Shown: positions 34,001 through 44,900 of the stretch, one piece after another
Position numbering within the stretch: the stretch's first letter is position 1
How the letters are laid out: the number at the start of each line of letters is the position of its first letter
From: Dromaius novaehollandiae
Lineage: Eukaryota > Chordata > Aves > Casuariiformes > Dromaiidae
Assembly: GCF_036370855.1 (NCBI RefSeq)
Contig: NC_088130.1
Span: 67,370,941 to 67,434,940 of the forward strand
Length of the DNA stretch: 64,000 nt
Direction of reading: 5' to 3'
Program-made: the position numbers and the translations under genes
Notes under the pieces: model-generated
The model's input: the letters and a program-made list of their open reading frames with translations, nothing else
Told to the model about the DNA's origin: nothing
Databases searched by the model: none

Positions 34001-37000
34001 AATTTTTTATGAGTCTGGAGAGTTCCATGTTTTAGGCTTTCATCATGGCTAGCAGTAGTCTAGTGAAATTGCTATAGACTATGAAACAGAATATAGGCTA
34101 CATATTGCACATTATGCATTCAAGACGTAGCATAGTTCACAGTTGCTATTTGATTAGAATCTGCAGAAAAACACAATGCAGTTGTGTGTTTCTGCTGCTT
34201 CTTTTTCCTTTTTTTTTTTTTTTTCCTTTTGAGAAAACACAAGCTCTTCTTGTTTAGCCCTTGCACTATGTACAGGCCCCGCAGAAAAGTAATTCTGCTT
34301 TATGCAGGACACCACGAGCACATCCAAAGGTTCAATCTTGCTACACAGGAGCACTTCAGCCCAGAGCACATCACAGACATCCCTTGTCTAGGACTTAACA
34401 AGCTATCTTACTCTGCTGTAAGATTTCTGACAACTGTGGAACATGCTAGCCCCTGCCCTGGGCAGTGGAGGCTAGTGACATGTCACTGAAAGTACTGTTT
34501 ACAACCAGTTTATCACAGTGAGAAGTAGCGGACACTAACTTCGAGAAGGCAGAGCAGTGTTTTACATGTTCATCGTTCGACAAAAGGGAGAGCGCAATGT
34601 TTCCTTAGCCCTCAGTTCAACAACCTTCCCCCATGCTGTTCTCCCACCATCTCACCTGTGAAATCAGGCAAGGCCTTATCATCCACCAGGAGAAGAGGCC
34701 GCACCTGCTTTTGCTCCAGGAGATTTCTGGCTGCTGTCAGAGATGTGAAGATCTCATTTTCCGCGATGTCAAATCCCAGTTTCGTCAGCCTCTCCAGCAG
34801 GTCTCTCTTGCACTCTTTTGTTGTGTTGGTCACAAAGCGAATGGTAACCGGAGCACCCCGGAGCCTGATGCAGAAGAGCAAAGGCAAATTGGACAGATAA
34901 TCCTTTTACTTACAAACTTCATATGCTTCTTTGGGATTTAAAAAGGACCATCTGCCTGAAGGCTGCAGCTAAAAAGATTGCCTGTGTCGCAGGCTACCGG
35001 TGCTACAGCCCAGAAGCAACAGGAGGTCGCTACTTGCTGTGAGGATGGGAGTGCAGCGTGAAACACAGGACAAAAATTACAGCTATGCTCTGCAGAACAG
35101 GATCAGGTCTCCCCTGCTCTGCTTCTACCAGGAAGAGTCAGGAGGAAAACAGTGATTCCAAATTCCATCTTCACAGGAGTAACGAAAACACCTTTCATCA
35201 ACTGCAACTAGTCTGAAAAGCCTTTTAATTCAAACTACATCCTAAGTAGTCCAGCCCTGTATTCTGGATTAACAGAATCCTGCACGAAAATAAACAAACA
35301 GAAGAACCTTGCTGCTAAATTGATATATTGAACTCAACATGCCTGGTGCATTTCACAGTAGCTGTAGCTCACTCCGAGATGCAGAATGCTCTAGGAGCCT
35401 ATGTTATCTGTGTGGCAATTTATGTCAGCTTTTGCAGCCATTTCTCCCTTTACAGAGGAACACTGATCATCACATAAAACCACATTATTGCCCTACACTG
35501 ACAGAACATGCTACTGAACAACCAAATAATTTCAAGTGACAATTTCAATTGCATTTCCTTTAATTGTTCCCCCACCATCACTTTCTCTCTTTGTTACTAT
35601 AGGAACAAACACTGGCATCACCACTGCATGGAGAAATCAGAATAAAGTTGGTCAATGCTGGAGACTTGCTTGCACCTGCCACTTCTTTCCCTTGTCTGTT
35701 CTGCTTCCTGGAAAGACACACTGCCCTTTCACAACTATGAACTGGTAAAAGAAAGAAAAAAAAAGTATCCTGTTTATCAATAAAACAGAAATTAAGATTT
35801 ATGCCCTCAATACTAAGATGCAATCCTGAAAATAGAATCTATCCATTTGCTCCCAGAGCAAGCTGTGTGCCAATCATTTCAGGTTCTCTTTAGAAAGGAC
35901 AATTACCTGGATTACCAAAAAACGTCATGAGAATTATTTTTTCTTTTTTCATATCTTCAAGCAGAAAGACCTGGCTGTTCTTTGCAGGGAAATGACATCT
36001 GTTTTCCAAACCTGTGATCCTAAACCAAAGCACAACAGAGCACCAGACTATCTCCATGTCTTATTCCTTCTCTAATTTCCCTCCCTTGCTCTCCCCTCCC
36101 AAAGCTAGGGGAGAGGGCCTGCATGAGCAAAGCCTGGTAGGACTCAAGCAGAAGCACAGCAGAAGGCAGAGGAGAATCAATGGTTTTATAAAATATTGTC
36201 CATCTTCTGATTCTACAAAAATCCTTTCTATTGCCCTGACTCTTCCCAGGGGGTTTGGAGGTGAGCAGCAGACAGGAGAGATGCAGAGCTGTTCTTGACA
36301 GTATCATCCCTTTTATACATCCAGGGAATTTCCAGAATGCTAACTCTCATCTGGCACAAGTTCTCCCTACAGCATGAAACACCGGCAGGCAGGATCCAGT
36401 GAATGAACAGGTATAAATTAATATCCAGCACTTCAGCAGTTTTTACTTCCTTGCAGTCCTACATCTTTAGGGGATAATTATTTCCACAGAATTACTGGTA
36501 AAGACAAATGCAGAGTTTCCTAATCCATCTGCTTTCCCTTTGAGCAACAGTCTAGCTTTATAAAAATCTAAGCAGTCGACAGAACTCCAGTAAAAACTTC
36601 CCATGCTTAATTCAGCCCTATTTCTCTCCCCTCATTAACTCTCACTGCTCCAGTATCTTAAGGTGTCCCCTGTCACTCACCATGGTGGCACACATCACTT
36701 TATATTGTTTCTCTTCATCCTTTGCAAGGTGACTTCTTCAGGGAAACAGCGTCAGAACACGATACAAAGATCCCTGGCACTGCATATCCTACTTTGCTGC
36801 TGACTTGGCCCTTCAACTAGAGTACATCATTTTACTATGCCTCAGTTTCTGTAAACACCCTTTCATTGGAAGGGGTACTTACTGCACTGTTAATTAACGT
36901 GTTGAGATTCACACAGATCTGTATTATCAAACACTTCCCAACTAAAAAGCTGAGGTTGTTTACCTAGCAGAAAAAAATAATAATAATAAAAAAACCCTCG

Positions 37001-37639
37001 TCTGAAAGACCAAAGGAAACGAGGACTTGGTAAATGATACCTTGCTTGCTGGGCCAAGTTATTCTCACTGTTATTCCAATCTAGCCCACAACAGGCTTAA
37101 GGGCTCAGACGTATGATCAAGCTCATAAACAAAGCACTGAGCATCAGCTGAGCTGAGCGACTCTGGTACATGTGGGGTAATCCAGGTTAACCTAACAACC
37201 TTCCACCTTGGGCTAAGGCTGCAGCCCCGCATGAATTAGCTGAAATGCTCTGAATAAGTCTTTTCTACCCAAAAAAGACTTACAAAAGACCTAGTGAGCT
37301 TCTTAGGGAAACTGCAGGGGATCAGGTGGTTTGTAGTAACACGTCAATATCTAGGCTCTTTGCAGAGTTATCCTGGTGTTAACACAGGTGTAACTAAAAA
37401 GCAGAATTCGGCCACATATTTGCTTATATATGTTAGCGTAATAAGGCAGAACCTTCAGGCCCCTTTCACTAAAAGAAGCATCTTTGTGCAAACAGCATTG
37501 ACACAACCCATAAGAGGAAATGGAAAAAGGTAGCTTGCCTTTTAAGAGCTTCCTGCGCGCCTGGCACAGCTGAGTCTTCAACGTGAAGTGTGCCGCTGAG
37601 ATCTACCAAGACAGCTTTCAGCGCGCGCCGAGCTGCCAT
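25062..37639 (-). CDS. HDHD2: Haloacid dehalogenase-like hydrolase domain-containing 2, complete
   Basis: HAD-superfamily protein related to LHPP; physiological substrate not firmly known. Coding exons in transcript order: 37539-37639, 34656-34864, 31168-31252, 26842-27058, 26276-26339, 25062-25165. Phases all fit and the total is 780 nt, or 259 aa plus stop, the same length as human. Start: ATG at 37639 opens [22 protein letters not shown] motif I is DLSGT (residues 14-18), with Ser where classical HAD phosphatases have the second Asp; this is also the human state. Motif II is in FVTNTTKE, the motif III lysine in [10 protein letters not shown], and motif IV is GDDCRDD, assembled across the 26842/26339 splice. 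The [14 protein letters not shown] region belongs to the C2 cap. The protein ends HILKHLL. The first coding intron uses a GC donor (see findings). Expression is from a CpG island near 39.8 kb through a non-coding first exon. Confidence 0.98.
25166..26275. other. HDHD2 last intron with a C17 homopolymer
   Basis: An intron of 1.1 kb. Bases 25230-25246 are 17 consecutive C on the + strand, so a G17 run in the HDHD2 pre-mRNA about 65 nt upstream of the last acceptor. Otherwise nothing recognisable. Confidence 0.75.
27059..31167. other. HDHD2 intron, no gene seen
   Basis: A 4.1-kb intron. The open frames here (for instance near 29362-29673) have no partner exons, no recognisable domain and no repeat signature. 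Confidence 0.6.
31253..34655. other. HDHD2 intron, no gene seen
   Basis: A 3.4-kb intron. Only short A/T-rich tracts (such as the T-run at 34201-34225, which actually falls at its right end) are visible. Confidence 0.6.
34865..37538. other. HDHD2 intron bounded by GC donor, no gene seen
   Basis: A 2.7-kb intron between the first two coding exons. It contains a (TAA)n stretch near 36968-36985. No other exon was detected. Confidence 0.6.
37539..37639 (-). CDS. HDHD2: HDHD2 first coding exon, GC donor
   Basis: Encodes residues 1-33 and two bases of codon 34. Read on the - strand, the exon ends CTTAAAAG and the intron opens gcaagc, not gt. The next exon (34864 downward) opens G CTC CGG GGT after a clean acceptor ending catcag. 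Joining them restores the conserved EALKRLRG sequence. No GT within a few bases would keep the frame, so GC-AG splicing is the economical reading. Confidence 0.9.
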
Positions 37640-39804
37640 CCTTCATTCCCCAGGGAAAAGGCAAATAAATGAAACAACAAAAAACTGGTTAGCAGACAAT
37701 GGATAATAAAAATAAGGAACTCAGTTAAGCGCCTCATTTGTGCCAAGCCCGGTATTACTCAGAACATTACTCGTAGTATTAAATGGGCCCCTTTAGACAG
37801 AGAAATAAAAGGCAATGTTTAAAAAAAATACATAATTGATGGGGTGGTATTTTCCAAAAGACTCTATGTATGGAAATCAGGTGCTATTTGTTTTTTAAGT
37901 GCCTTTATTTGTGCGCGTCAAAAAATTCTCTAAACAACTAAGACTGATTGGGAAGAGGATCATTACGTCTGGTATTGCTGGTTCCAGGCCTCAGCAAGAA
38001 CGTTTCGGCAAGTCCCGTCGATACCAGTTGTTCGTTCAAGTAAAGACAAATACAATACCACTAAGCAATGATACAGCGCTCTGACTATAACGCTCAAAAC
38101 ACATTGCAAAAGTGGCTGTTGTTAACTTCATTTTTGTAAGCTGCATCTACAGTGATCCAGCCCACAACGCAATCCAGGCGTTCCAGTTTTTAGGACCAGA
38201 CTACCTGCTAGCCATCAAACAAATGACAGCAAGTAGGACCGGGTCCTGAGCCAGCTGATGAAAAGTGTGCAGGGTGGATTTTGCAGATGGCTAGTCTGGA
38301 AGCCATCAGGGCTCAGGGATATCCAGCACCCGAAAGGATTACTCCCTCCTCTTGCAGAGGGGGCAGTCATGCAATCTTTCTACAGCAAGCTTGTGTGTCT
38401 TACAATTAGGAAAAGGACACAGCCTAAAACAGAAACCAGCACTCAAAGTGTAAAGGCACTGGGGAAGAGAACACTGAGCTTTGGTGCGAGTCATCTGGCT
38501 AAAAAGTTGTCTTCAAAAACTAGCACATCTTTATAAAACACCTGTTCTTTATGTATTTTGCAAGTGCTGTATCTCCACAGGCAAATTTGCTAAGCCATTT
38601 CTTAGCGAATGCCCAATATAGGAGCTTTTCTCCTGTTTGTCAGACATTGCTTGCCAATCTATCATCACTAGTAACCCATCAGGATTTTCTGTTCAGCTGT
38701 TCTGGTGACAGATGGACTGATGCAACACGTATGCACTTTTAAAAACATGCATAATAGTCAGCCCCATGACCGGAAACTGTCTTAATAAATTTAATTTTCT
38801 ATCAGGAGGTTTTTATCTTTGCTGACAGATTTATCAACTACCAAAATCATATGAACTTGATAGCAAAGGTACGAGACACAGTGTGCGGACAACTTTATGA
38901 GGTGCCACTGTCATTATTCCTGCTGGTTACCTAAAATAAGAAAAAAAAATTCTTATTTTACATTATGTCTGTTGCCAGAGAGGCCAAGGTTACACATCTA
39001 TGACAAAGACCTGGTCACAGAACTACTCAGGGAGCTTCACCAGCATCACGGGAAAGGAGGGCACTGGGTTTCCAAGACCTTCTCCCAGGGTAAAATCATA
39101 AGGGTGGATAAAGCACCTGATCAGAGGGGAATATGGATGAGCCCACACTATCTCCGGGACACGAAACTGTCTCCTCACAGGCACGTTGCCTAGTTCAATA
39201 TAGACTGAAGAATAAAGCTCACAGTCCAGTAAGGCCTAAAAACCTGAGAAATCACCGAATATAGTCACTGCATCTAAAATAAACCTTTCTCTTGCTCGCT
39301 CTCCCCACTGTCAGCATCTGAACACTTTTTTTTTCGTATTTTGTCTTTTTAAAGACGGTTTCTCCCCTCGACGTGGGGACAGACCTCGGGCTCCCCCGTT
39401 TGCTCGACTGCCACAGAAAACGACGCAGAAAACCCGCATTTGGGGGTTTCCCGAACGCTCGTTACCGCAGTAAGGGAGGTTTTAGTGGCTGCAAAGATTA
39501 TTACGCTCCACGACAGCCCTTCCTGTTTTAGGCTGGCGATACGAACCCTTCATCCTCCGGTTACTGACAGAAAACACGCAGAAAACACGGTAAATACACC
39601 CGGAGTGAGGGACACGGAGCTCTGTCCAAGCCCCCCCCGCCGCCGCAGCCCACGGGGGCCTGCTGGCGCCCGGCGCCTTCCCCCCCTCTCCAGCCGCGAT
39701 GGTGCCGCCCGCCCGCCGCCGCCCGCACAGCGCGGGCGGGCCCACTCAGCCGGGAGGGGGGGGGGGAGCAGGGTGGCCCCCCCCCCCCCAACGCACGTAC
39801 TAAC
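37640..39804. other. HDHD2 5' intron between non-coding exon 1 and the ATG exon
   Basis: The donor of the putative non-coding exon is at 39804 (read on -: GCTAG/gttagtac). The acceptor probably lies a base before the ATG (aatgaag/GATGG). No other feature is seen until the CpG island begins near 39600. Confidence 0.55.
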
Positions 39805-40200
39805 CTAGCGCCGGCCGCCCGCCCGGGTCTTGCGGCTGCCCGCTTGGCGCCGCCGCGCGGGGTCCTCATAGGCCGGGGCTGCCCGCCCAGCGCCTGAGCC
39901 CGCCTGGCGCAGCGTTGCGCGCAGGGCTGCGGTACCCGCCGACAGGCAGATCCGCGGGCAGCCCGCCGCGGGGCACGGCGGCGCTGAGGGGAAATGGCGC
40001 CGTGAGGGGCTGGGGGTGCTGCCGTAGGGCTCAGCCGCTGCGGTGCCTCTTCATCCGCTCTCGGGGGCAGGCGGAGCTGGGTGCTGAGGGGTTGCGGAGG
40101 GAGGGGACACATCTACCGCCCCTACCTGAGCACGGGCTGTGCCGGGGTGTCGTTTGGGGGATACGGGCCCTGTGTGCCAAAGCCGCACTCCCAGCCCCGG
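39600..40200 (-). promoter_or_regulatory. HDHD2: CpG island promoter of HDHD2 with non-coding first exon
   Basis: A sharp change to CpG-dense, GC-rich sequence about 2 kb upstream of the HDHD2 ATG. A consensus donor read on the - strand at 39804/39805 (CGGCGCTAG/gttagt) fits an untranslated first exon starting somewhere between about 39850 and 40000. I see no TATA box. C runs (39631-39637, about 39778-39789) break it up. The long open frames on both strands are a consequence of few AT-rich stop codons. Confidence 0.75.
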
Positions 40201-41670
40201 AAGACATTTGCGGAGACTTTAACAAACTCATACTGCTGCTATAGTGGTAACTGCAAGAACCATGTTTCGCTTTTTACAGGGTCACTGTGCTCAGCCGGAA
40301 AGTAGCCGTTTGCTGCATTAACACGCCAGGACAACAGGCTTCAGCATACCAGTGGCAGCTATGGAAACACCTGCTTGCAAATGCTCAGTAGAAACCTTTC
40401 CAGTTATTCTGTAGTGGACTTAGTCCTCATCAAAATGCTTTGGTTATTGACATTTCAGAGCCAGGTGCCGGTGACTCCTGGAGGGCAGGCAGTAACTTTG
40501 TACATGGAGCTCTTTGCCAAGTGGAAACTCTTTTCTGAGTGGTCCCTGTTACTGAGGTACCCGGAGCCCCTCCAGTTTTTAGGGTGTCTACTACCCAATG
40601 GCTTGCGAGGCTAAAGATGTGCTGTCATGAGTGGAAAACTCAAGTACTGCAAGTAGGAGTCAAATGTAAAATAACAATAATAAAAACCTCAGAAGGTAGG
40701 GAAATGCTTTACCTGGTTTAAACAAAGAATTATGGTCACAGTAGGCATGTTTTGGAAGTGCACCTGCTGAGGAGGCAGTGTTGTAATTCCCCAGCGTTTT
40801 CCCTCTACAGTCCTGCCTTCTCTGCCTGTGTGCTGTCTACCCTTTTGCCCCCTTCCATGCTCATTATTTGGGAGACCTGATCCTCAGCTGCTGCCCCATT
40901 TTCAATCGCTGTCTTGCAACTCTCAGGTAAAATGTTCTGAGAGGAAGGGAGAAATCACTCATTTTACATGTTTTCAGAGCTGCTCCTTGCAGTCTTCAGT
41001 ACTGGCTTTTATTTCAGGAAGAAATAGCATTTTAACACTTCCAGTCAATACATATGAAATGATATGCAAGCAATGCTTCATTCAGGGCCCCAATGCAATG
41101 CATCAGCCGTGAGAACATCTACTACTGCTTTTTAAAAAAATGCCATGATTGCTACATGCAGTTCACACCCTCAGCTTCCATTCCTTCCATGATCTGGTTA
41201 ACAAAGGCAATAAGCGCAGTGTTATACATCATAGTGCAATGTAGTAAAATTCAAACTGTTGCCATCTTTTTTTTTAATCCGCTTCATGTAGGTACTGTTC
41301 AATTTCCATGAAAGAAGATATGTTTATGAAATTAACTGATGCAGGGTATAGCCTAGTTGAATTACATAAACTTCTTTTTTTTAAATAAAAAATACTTTGT
41401 AATAGATTTACCTACCCTGGAATTTAAGACCTAGCATGATTATATTCTGCCTCTGGCCAATGTTACTGTGGTTCATTGGGTTTGCTACATAACACCAAAA
41501 TATTGCCTCATAGTGGAGAGCTGGTATTTGCAAGAGCCATAGGAAATAAGAAGTATTTTATATAAGAACGCTAATTTTGGTATCTAGAACAGCATGAAGT
41601 TGAGTTTTGAGATACTACCACTGTACACAGATATGGAGCAAGTTAGGAAAGAGTGCTTAACTTAGAAATT
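40201..41670. other. Intergenic interval HDHD2-IER3IP1
   Basis: About 1.5 kb between the HDHD2 promoter and the putative IER3IP1 polyadenylation site. No exon, RNA gene or repeat family was recognised. Confidence 0.6.
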
Positions 41671-41675
41671 CAAAA

Positions 41676-43094
41676 TTTATTTACAAGTTTTCACTAAAAA
41701 GGAAACAACAAAAAACCTTCCTCCTGGATATACTGTACTCTGGAAAACACTGCTACTGAAGACCGTTAAGTTCATTTACACATTTTACAGACTTATCTTT
41801 GTATACAACCATGTATGCTTTAGTCCTCAAGACATCAGAAGAAGAGAACAATAAGCTGTTTTAAAACAATGCAAGTGCCAGGTTTCTCTAGCCCTTCCCA
41901 CTTTTAAAAATAAAAACAATTTCAGTCACACTCCAGCAGCGAGAAATAAAAAAGACATTTGAAGTTTAACTTTTCTAAAAAGGTGTATGAGGATCAGTTT
42001 TCTTGCATTCAAAGTTGCTATAGAACATTGGACCTGACGCAGCAGCCTTCACTGAAACAAGATCTGCAGCAAAGTAATTAGCAGTACTGTCTGAGAAAGA
42101 ACTGCAAGATCATACCCATAGGATCAGTTTCAGAAACTCCTTACTTTAACTAAGGAAGATGGAGGGGCGGGATGGAGGTTGCAAATTTGCTGTTTAGAAA
42201 AAGAACTGCATGTGAAAAGGGTGCAATATTCTCCTCCCTTATTGCCCCAAAAGCTCAGAATTCAAATGGTTCCCCACTTCTAACACACAAAGTGCTACAC
42301 AGAAGTTCAACACATGCTTTAAAAAGTAATAATAATCCTTGAAAGAATAGTAACAAATACTAGTTACTAAGATAACTTGCTAGTCTAAATTAACACTGAG
42401 CTGCCTCCATTTAAGTACAGCTCTTTGAGATTTTGCATAGCTATTGTACCTATTTTCAACCTACTTTGCCATTAACATCAAACATCATTGATCTGAGAAA
42501 GCTATCAAACACCAAGAGAAAAATCCTGGCCTCAACCTAGCCAGGAAAATTCCATTTATAGTTTGAACTGAAACAGTTCCCCCCCCCCCCCCCATCTAGC
42601 TTTAGCTCAAAATCACAACGGTATTTTCAATAGTTTATAATATTTCTAGAGCCAAATTCATACTCTATTAAATAGTGCCACAGTAGTAACTATGAAATAA
42701 CAAACACTGGATTTTTTTTTAATTTAAAAATAAATTGGGAGTGTACTGAAGGAAATCCATCCCTGAGTGACAAGACAATTAGAAACCACATCCTATTGAC
42801 AATGATTGCAATATGTTACAACGCATATTGTAACAGTCAGTGCTATTAACAGGCAGCAGTAGAACTTGGCGGAGTCCAGTATATTTACAGCGTTGTTGCA
42901 CTGATCCCATTTTCTTGTTTAATGAAACTGCAAGTGAACATTAGGAAATAAGATAAATAGAAACACTGTCTTTATTATTGTAAGTTGAATGTCAAATTGA
43001 CAGCTAAACCATGTTGGATCCCAGAAAACTCAAAGCAGTGATGGTTGGCAACCTTCCTCTTTGGATGTCCAAAAGCTTTAGCAACAGATCATCT
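41676..43094 (-). other. IER3IP1: IER3IP1 3' untranslated region (probable)
   Basis: Downstream of the IER3IP1 stop on the - strand. AATAAA read on - occurs at 42971-42976 (short 3' UTR, about 120 nt) and at 41676-41681 (about 1.4 kb). The longer form would contain a G15 run in the RNA (C15 at 42579-42593 on +). Confidence 0.5.
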
Positions 43095-44474
43095 TCAGCC
43101 AAACAACAGGAGCAGCACAATCGTAACGGTGTTCACCGCTATTAATGGCACTGCAGAGAAAAAACAGAGGAATTGTGAAAATTTTCTTTTACACATCACA
43201 AAGAGACAGAATTTCATGTTACGCTGGGAGACTACCTTTTAAGGAGTAAAATAAATTAAAATTTAAAAACAATACAATTGATTTACCTGTGCAAATGAGA
43301 ATTAGCGGAAGGAGCCATGACTGAAGACTGGGATACCAAAAATTAATAGGAAGCTACAGTGTAAATATTCTTATGACCTTCCATGTTTTAACTTTGGCCC
43401 AAACAACCCTTTCGCCAAATGAAACTAAACTATCTCAGAGCCTGTTTCTTGTTTAGCTTCTACTGAGATTTACAAGAAAAATATCAGGTTTTATTCTTTG
43501 CGGGGCAGGAGAAAAGGCAGGGTTTGTTACGATTTGAAGGCTGTTTGTCGGTGCATGTACAATAAATTTTGGTGTGCTTTATAGTGAGTGACTATCAGTA
43601 ACATTCAAAGAGTCTTCACTTTTATTTCCGTACTTTGAGGCATGTAAGTCTGGCTTACAGCTAAGAGTCCTAGGAATTACACTGGATGCTTCAATTCACA
43701 TAAAACCCAGTTCAGCCACGGTGAAGCTAGCGGCATGCTCCGTTTCATAGCCGGGCTTCCCCACCAGCTCCCAAGAAAAGCCAAGATGCTGCAGCAGCAC
43801 CACAAGCCGCAGTCACGGTCCAAATCTGCTCTGCTTGGAAAGCAGAGGATGTTTTATACTTTATCCAACCCAGGGCCTGAGGGCTGCGTGCTGGGACCTG
43901 CGCCTTGCTCCAGGGAGTCCACGCAGGGAGGAAGGAAGGAACCAGAGGGAAGGACGGACTGAATATGGCAAGTGGAAACGGCAGCTGGTCGGCAAGAGAA
44001 AGAATCAAACGCTGAGGTTACTTGCTTAAAGTACAGAAGCAAAACCTCACAGCCAGCAGATGTTTAAGGAAACACGGCCTTCACCTCACCTCTCATAACG
44101 GTGCGTACGGACCGGACGAGGTTCATCAGCTGCGCTTTAATCCCCGGCTCTTCTCCGAATCCTCCGATGCCCTGATCGCTCCCCCAGCCCACTGCGCCAC
44201 ACGGAGACAGGCAGCCTCGTTACAAACGTCACCCGCTCAGCCGGCGCCGTTACCGACGTGGATCGGGGCTCGGGGGTCTCCCGCCATCCCCAGCCGCCGG
44301 TGTGCGGGAGCCGCGGGCCCCGCCGCGGAATGGCGGCTCCCCCCGCCCCGCCCCGCCCCGCCCCGCCCGGCGGCGCCGCTCACCGTGGCGGAGGAAGCGC
44401 TCCTCGTGCAGCACGGCGATGGCGTTGACGAAGAGCAGCGCGGCCTGCAGCAGCGAGTACAGCGTGAACGCCAT
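43095..44474 (-). CDS. IER3IP1: Immediate early response 3-interacting protein 1, complete
   Basis: A small two-pass ER/Golgi membrane protein needed for ER-to-Golgi transport and ER homeostasis; human loss causes microcephaly, epilepsy and neonatal diabetes. Three exons in transcript order, 44384-44474, 44090-44191 and 43095-43150, total 249 nt: 82 aa plus TGA, exactly the human length. The start is the ATG at 44474 (MAFTLYSLLQAALLF). Hydrophobic segment 1 covers residues about 3-22. The central loop reads VGWGSDQGIGGFGEEPG, then LVRSVRTVMR. Hydrophobic segment 2 covers 65-81 (VPLIAVNTVTIV), ending LLLLFG. Val21 and Leu78, the positions of known human disease changes, are unchanged. All splice sites are GT-AG. 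The gene lies head-on beside a CpG island whose upstream side carries a minisatellite. Confidence 0.98.
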
Positions 44475-44900
44475 GGCCGCCGCGGCCTCCGCGATGCGCC
44501 GCCGCCGCCGCCGGGGCGGGACCGGGCGCCCGAGCGGGACGTGGCGGGGCGGGACCGGCGGGGCGGTGCCATGGCGGGGGGGTGGGGGGGGGGGAGGGGC
44601 GCTGGGGGCGGGGCGGCGCCATGGCGGGGGGGGGAGGGGCGCTGGGGGCGGGGCGGGGCCGCGCCGCCCTGAGGGGAGACCCGGGTGCGGGGCAGGGCCG
44701 GTCTGCAGCCTACTGAATGGGGGGGGAGCCGGGTGTGGGGCAGGGCCGGTCTGCAGCCTACTGAATGGGGGGGGAGCCGGGTGTGGGGCAGGGCCGGTCT
44801 GCGCCCCCCTGAATGGGGGGGGGACCCGGGTGTGGGGCAGGGCCGGTCTGCGGTCCCCTGAATGGGGGGGGGGACCCGGGTGTGGGGCAGGGCCAGCCAA
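44090..44900 (-). promoter_or_regulatory. IER3IP1: CpG island promoter of IER3IP1
   Basis: A CpG- and G-rich block covering exons 1-2 and about 400 bp upstream of the ATG. It includes CCCCG tandem boxes (44341-44368) resembling Sp1/GC boxes, and no TATA box. Its distal half is the 48-49 bp minisatellite. Confidence 0.75.
44671..44893 (+). repeat. 48-49 bp G-rich minisatellite, about 4.5 copies
   Basis: GTCTGC recurs at 44701, 44749, 44797 and 44846, giving periods of 48, 48 and 49 bp. Each unit has the order CCGGGTG, GGGGCAGGGCCGGTCTG, a variable 8-base part, then TGAAT and a run of 8-10 G. Units 1-2 and 3-4 differ in the variable part (CAGCCTAC versus CGCCCCCC/CGGTCCCC). Multiple G-runs per unit make G-quadruplexes plausible. 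Confidence 0.95.

Noticed and set aside
39561-40112. 183-codon - strand open frame in the HDHD2 CpG island
   Set aside because: Arg/Pro/Ala-rich GC artefact overlapping the non-coding exon 1 and its donor.
44022-44672. 216- and 204-codon + strand open frames opposite IER3IP1
   Set aside because: These are stop-poor CpG-island sequence antisense to verified exons and the minisatellite, with low-complexity Gly/Arg/Pro content.
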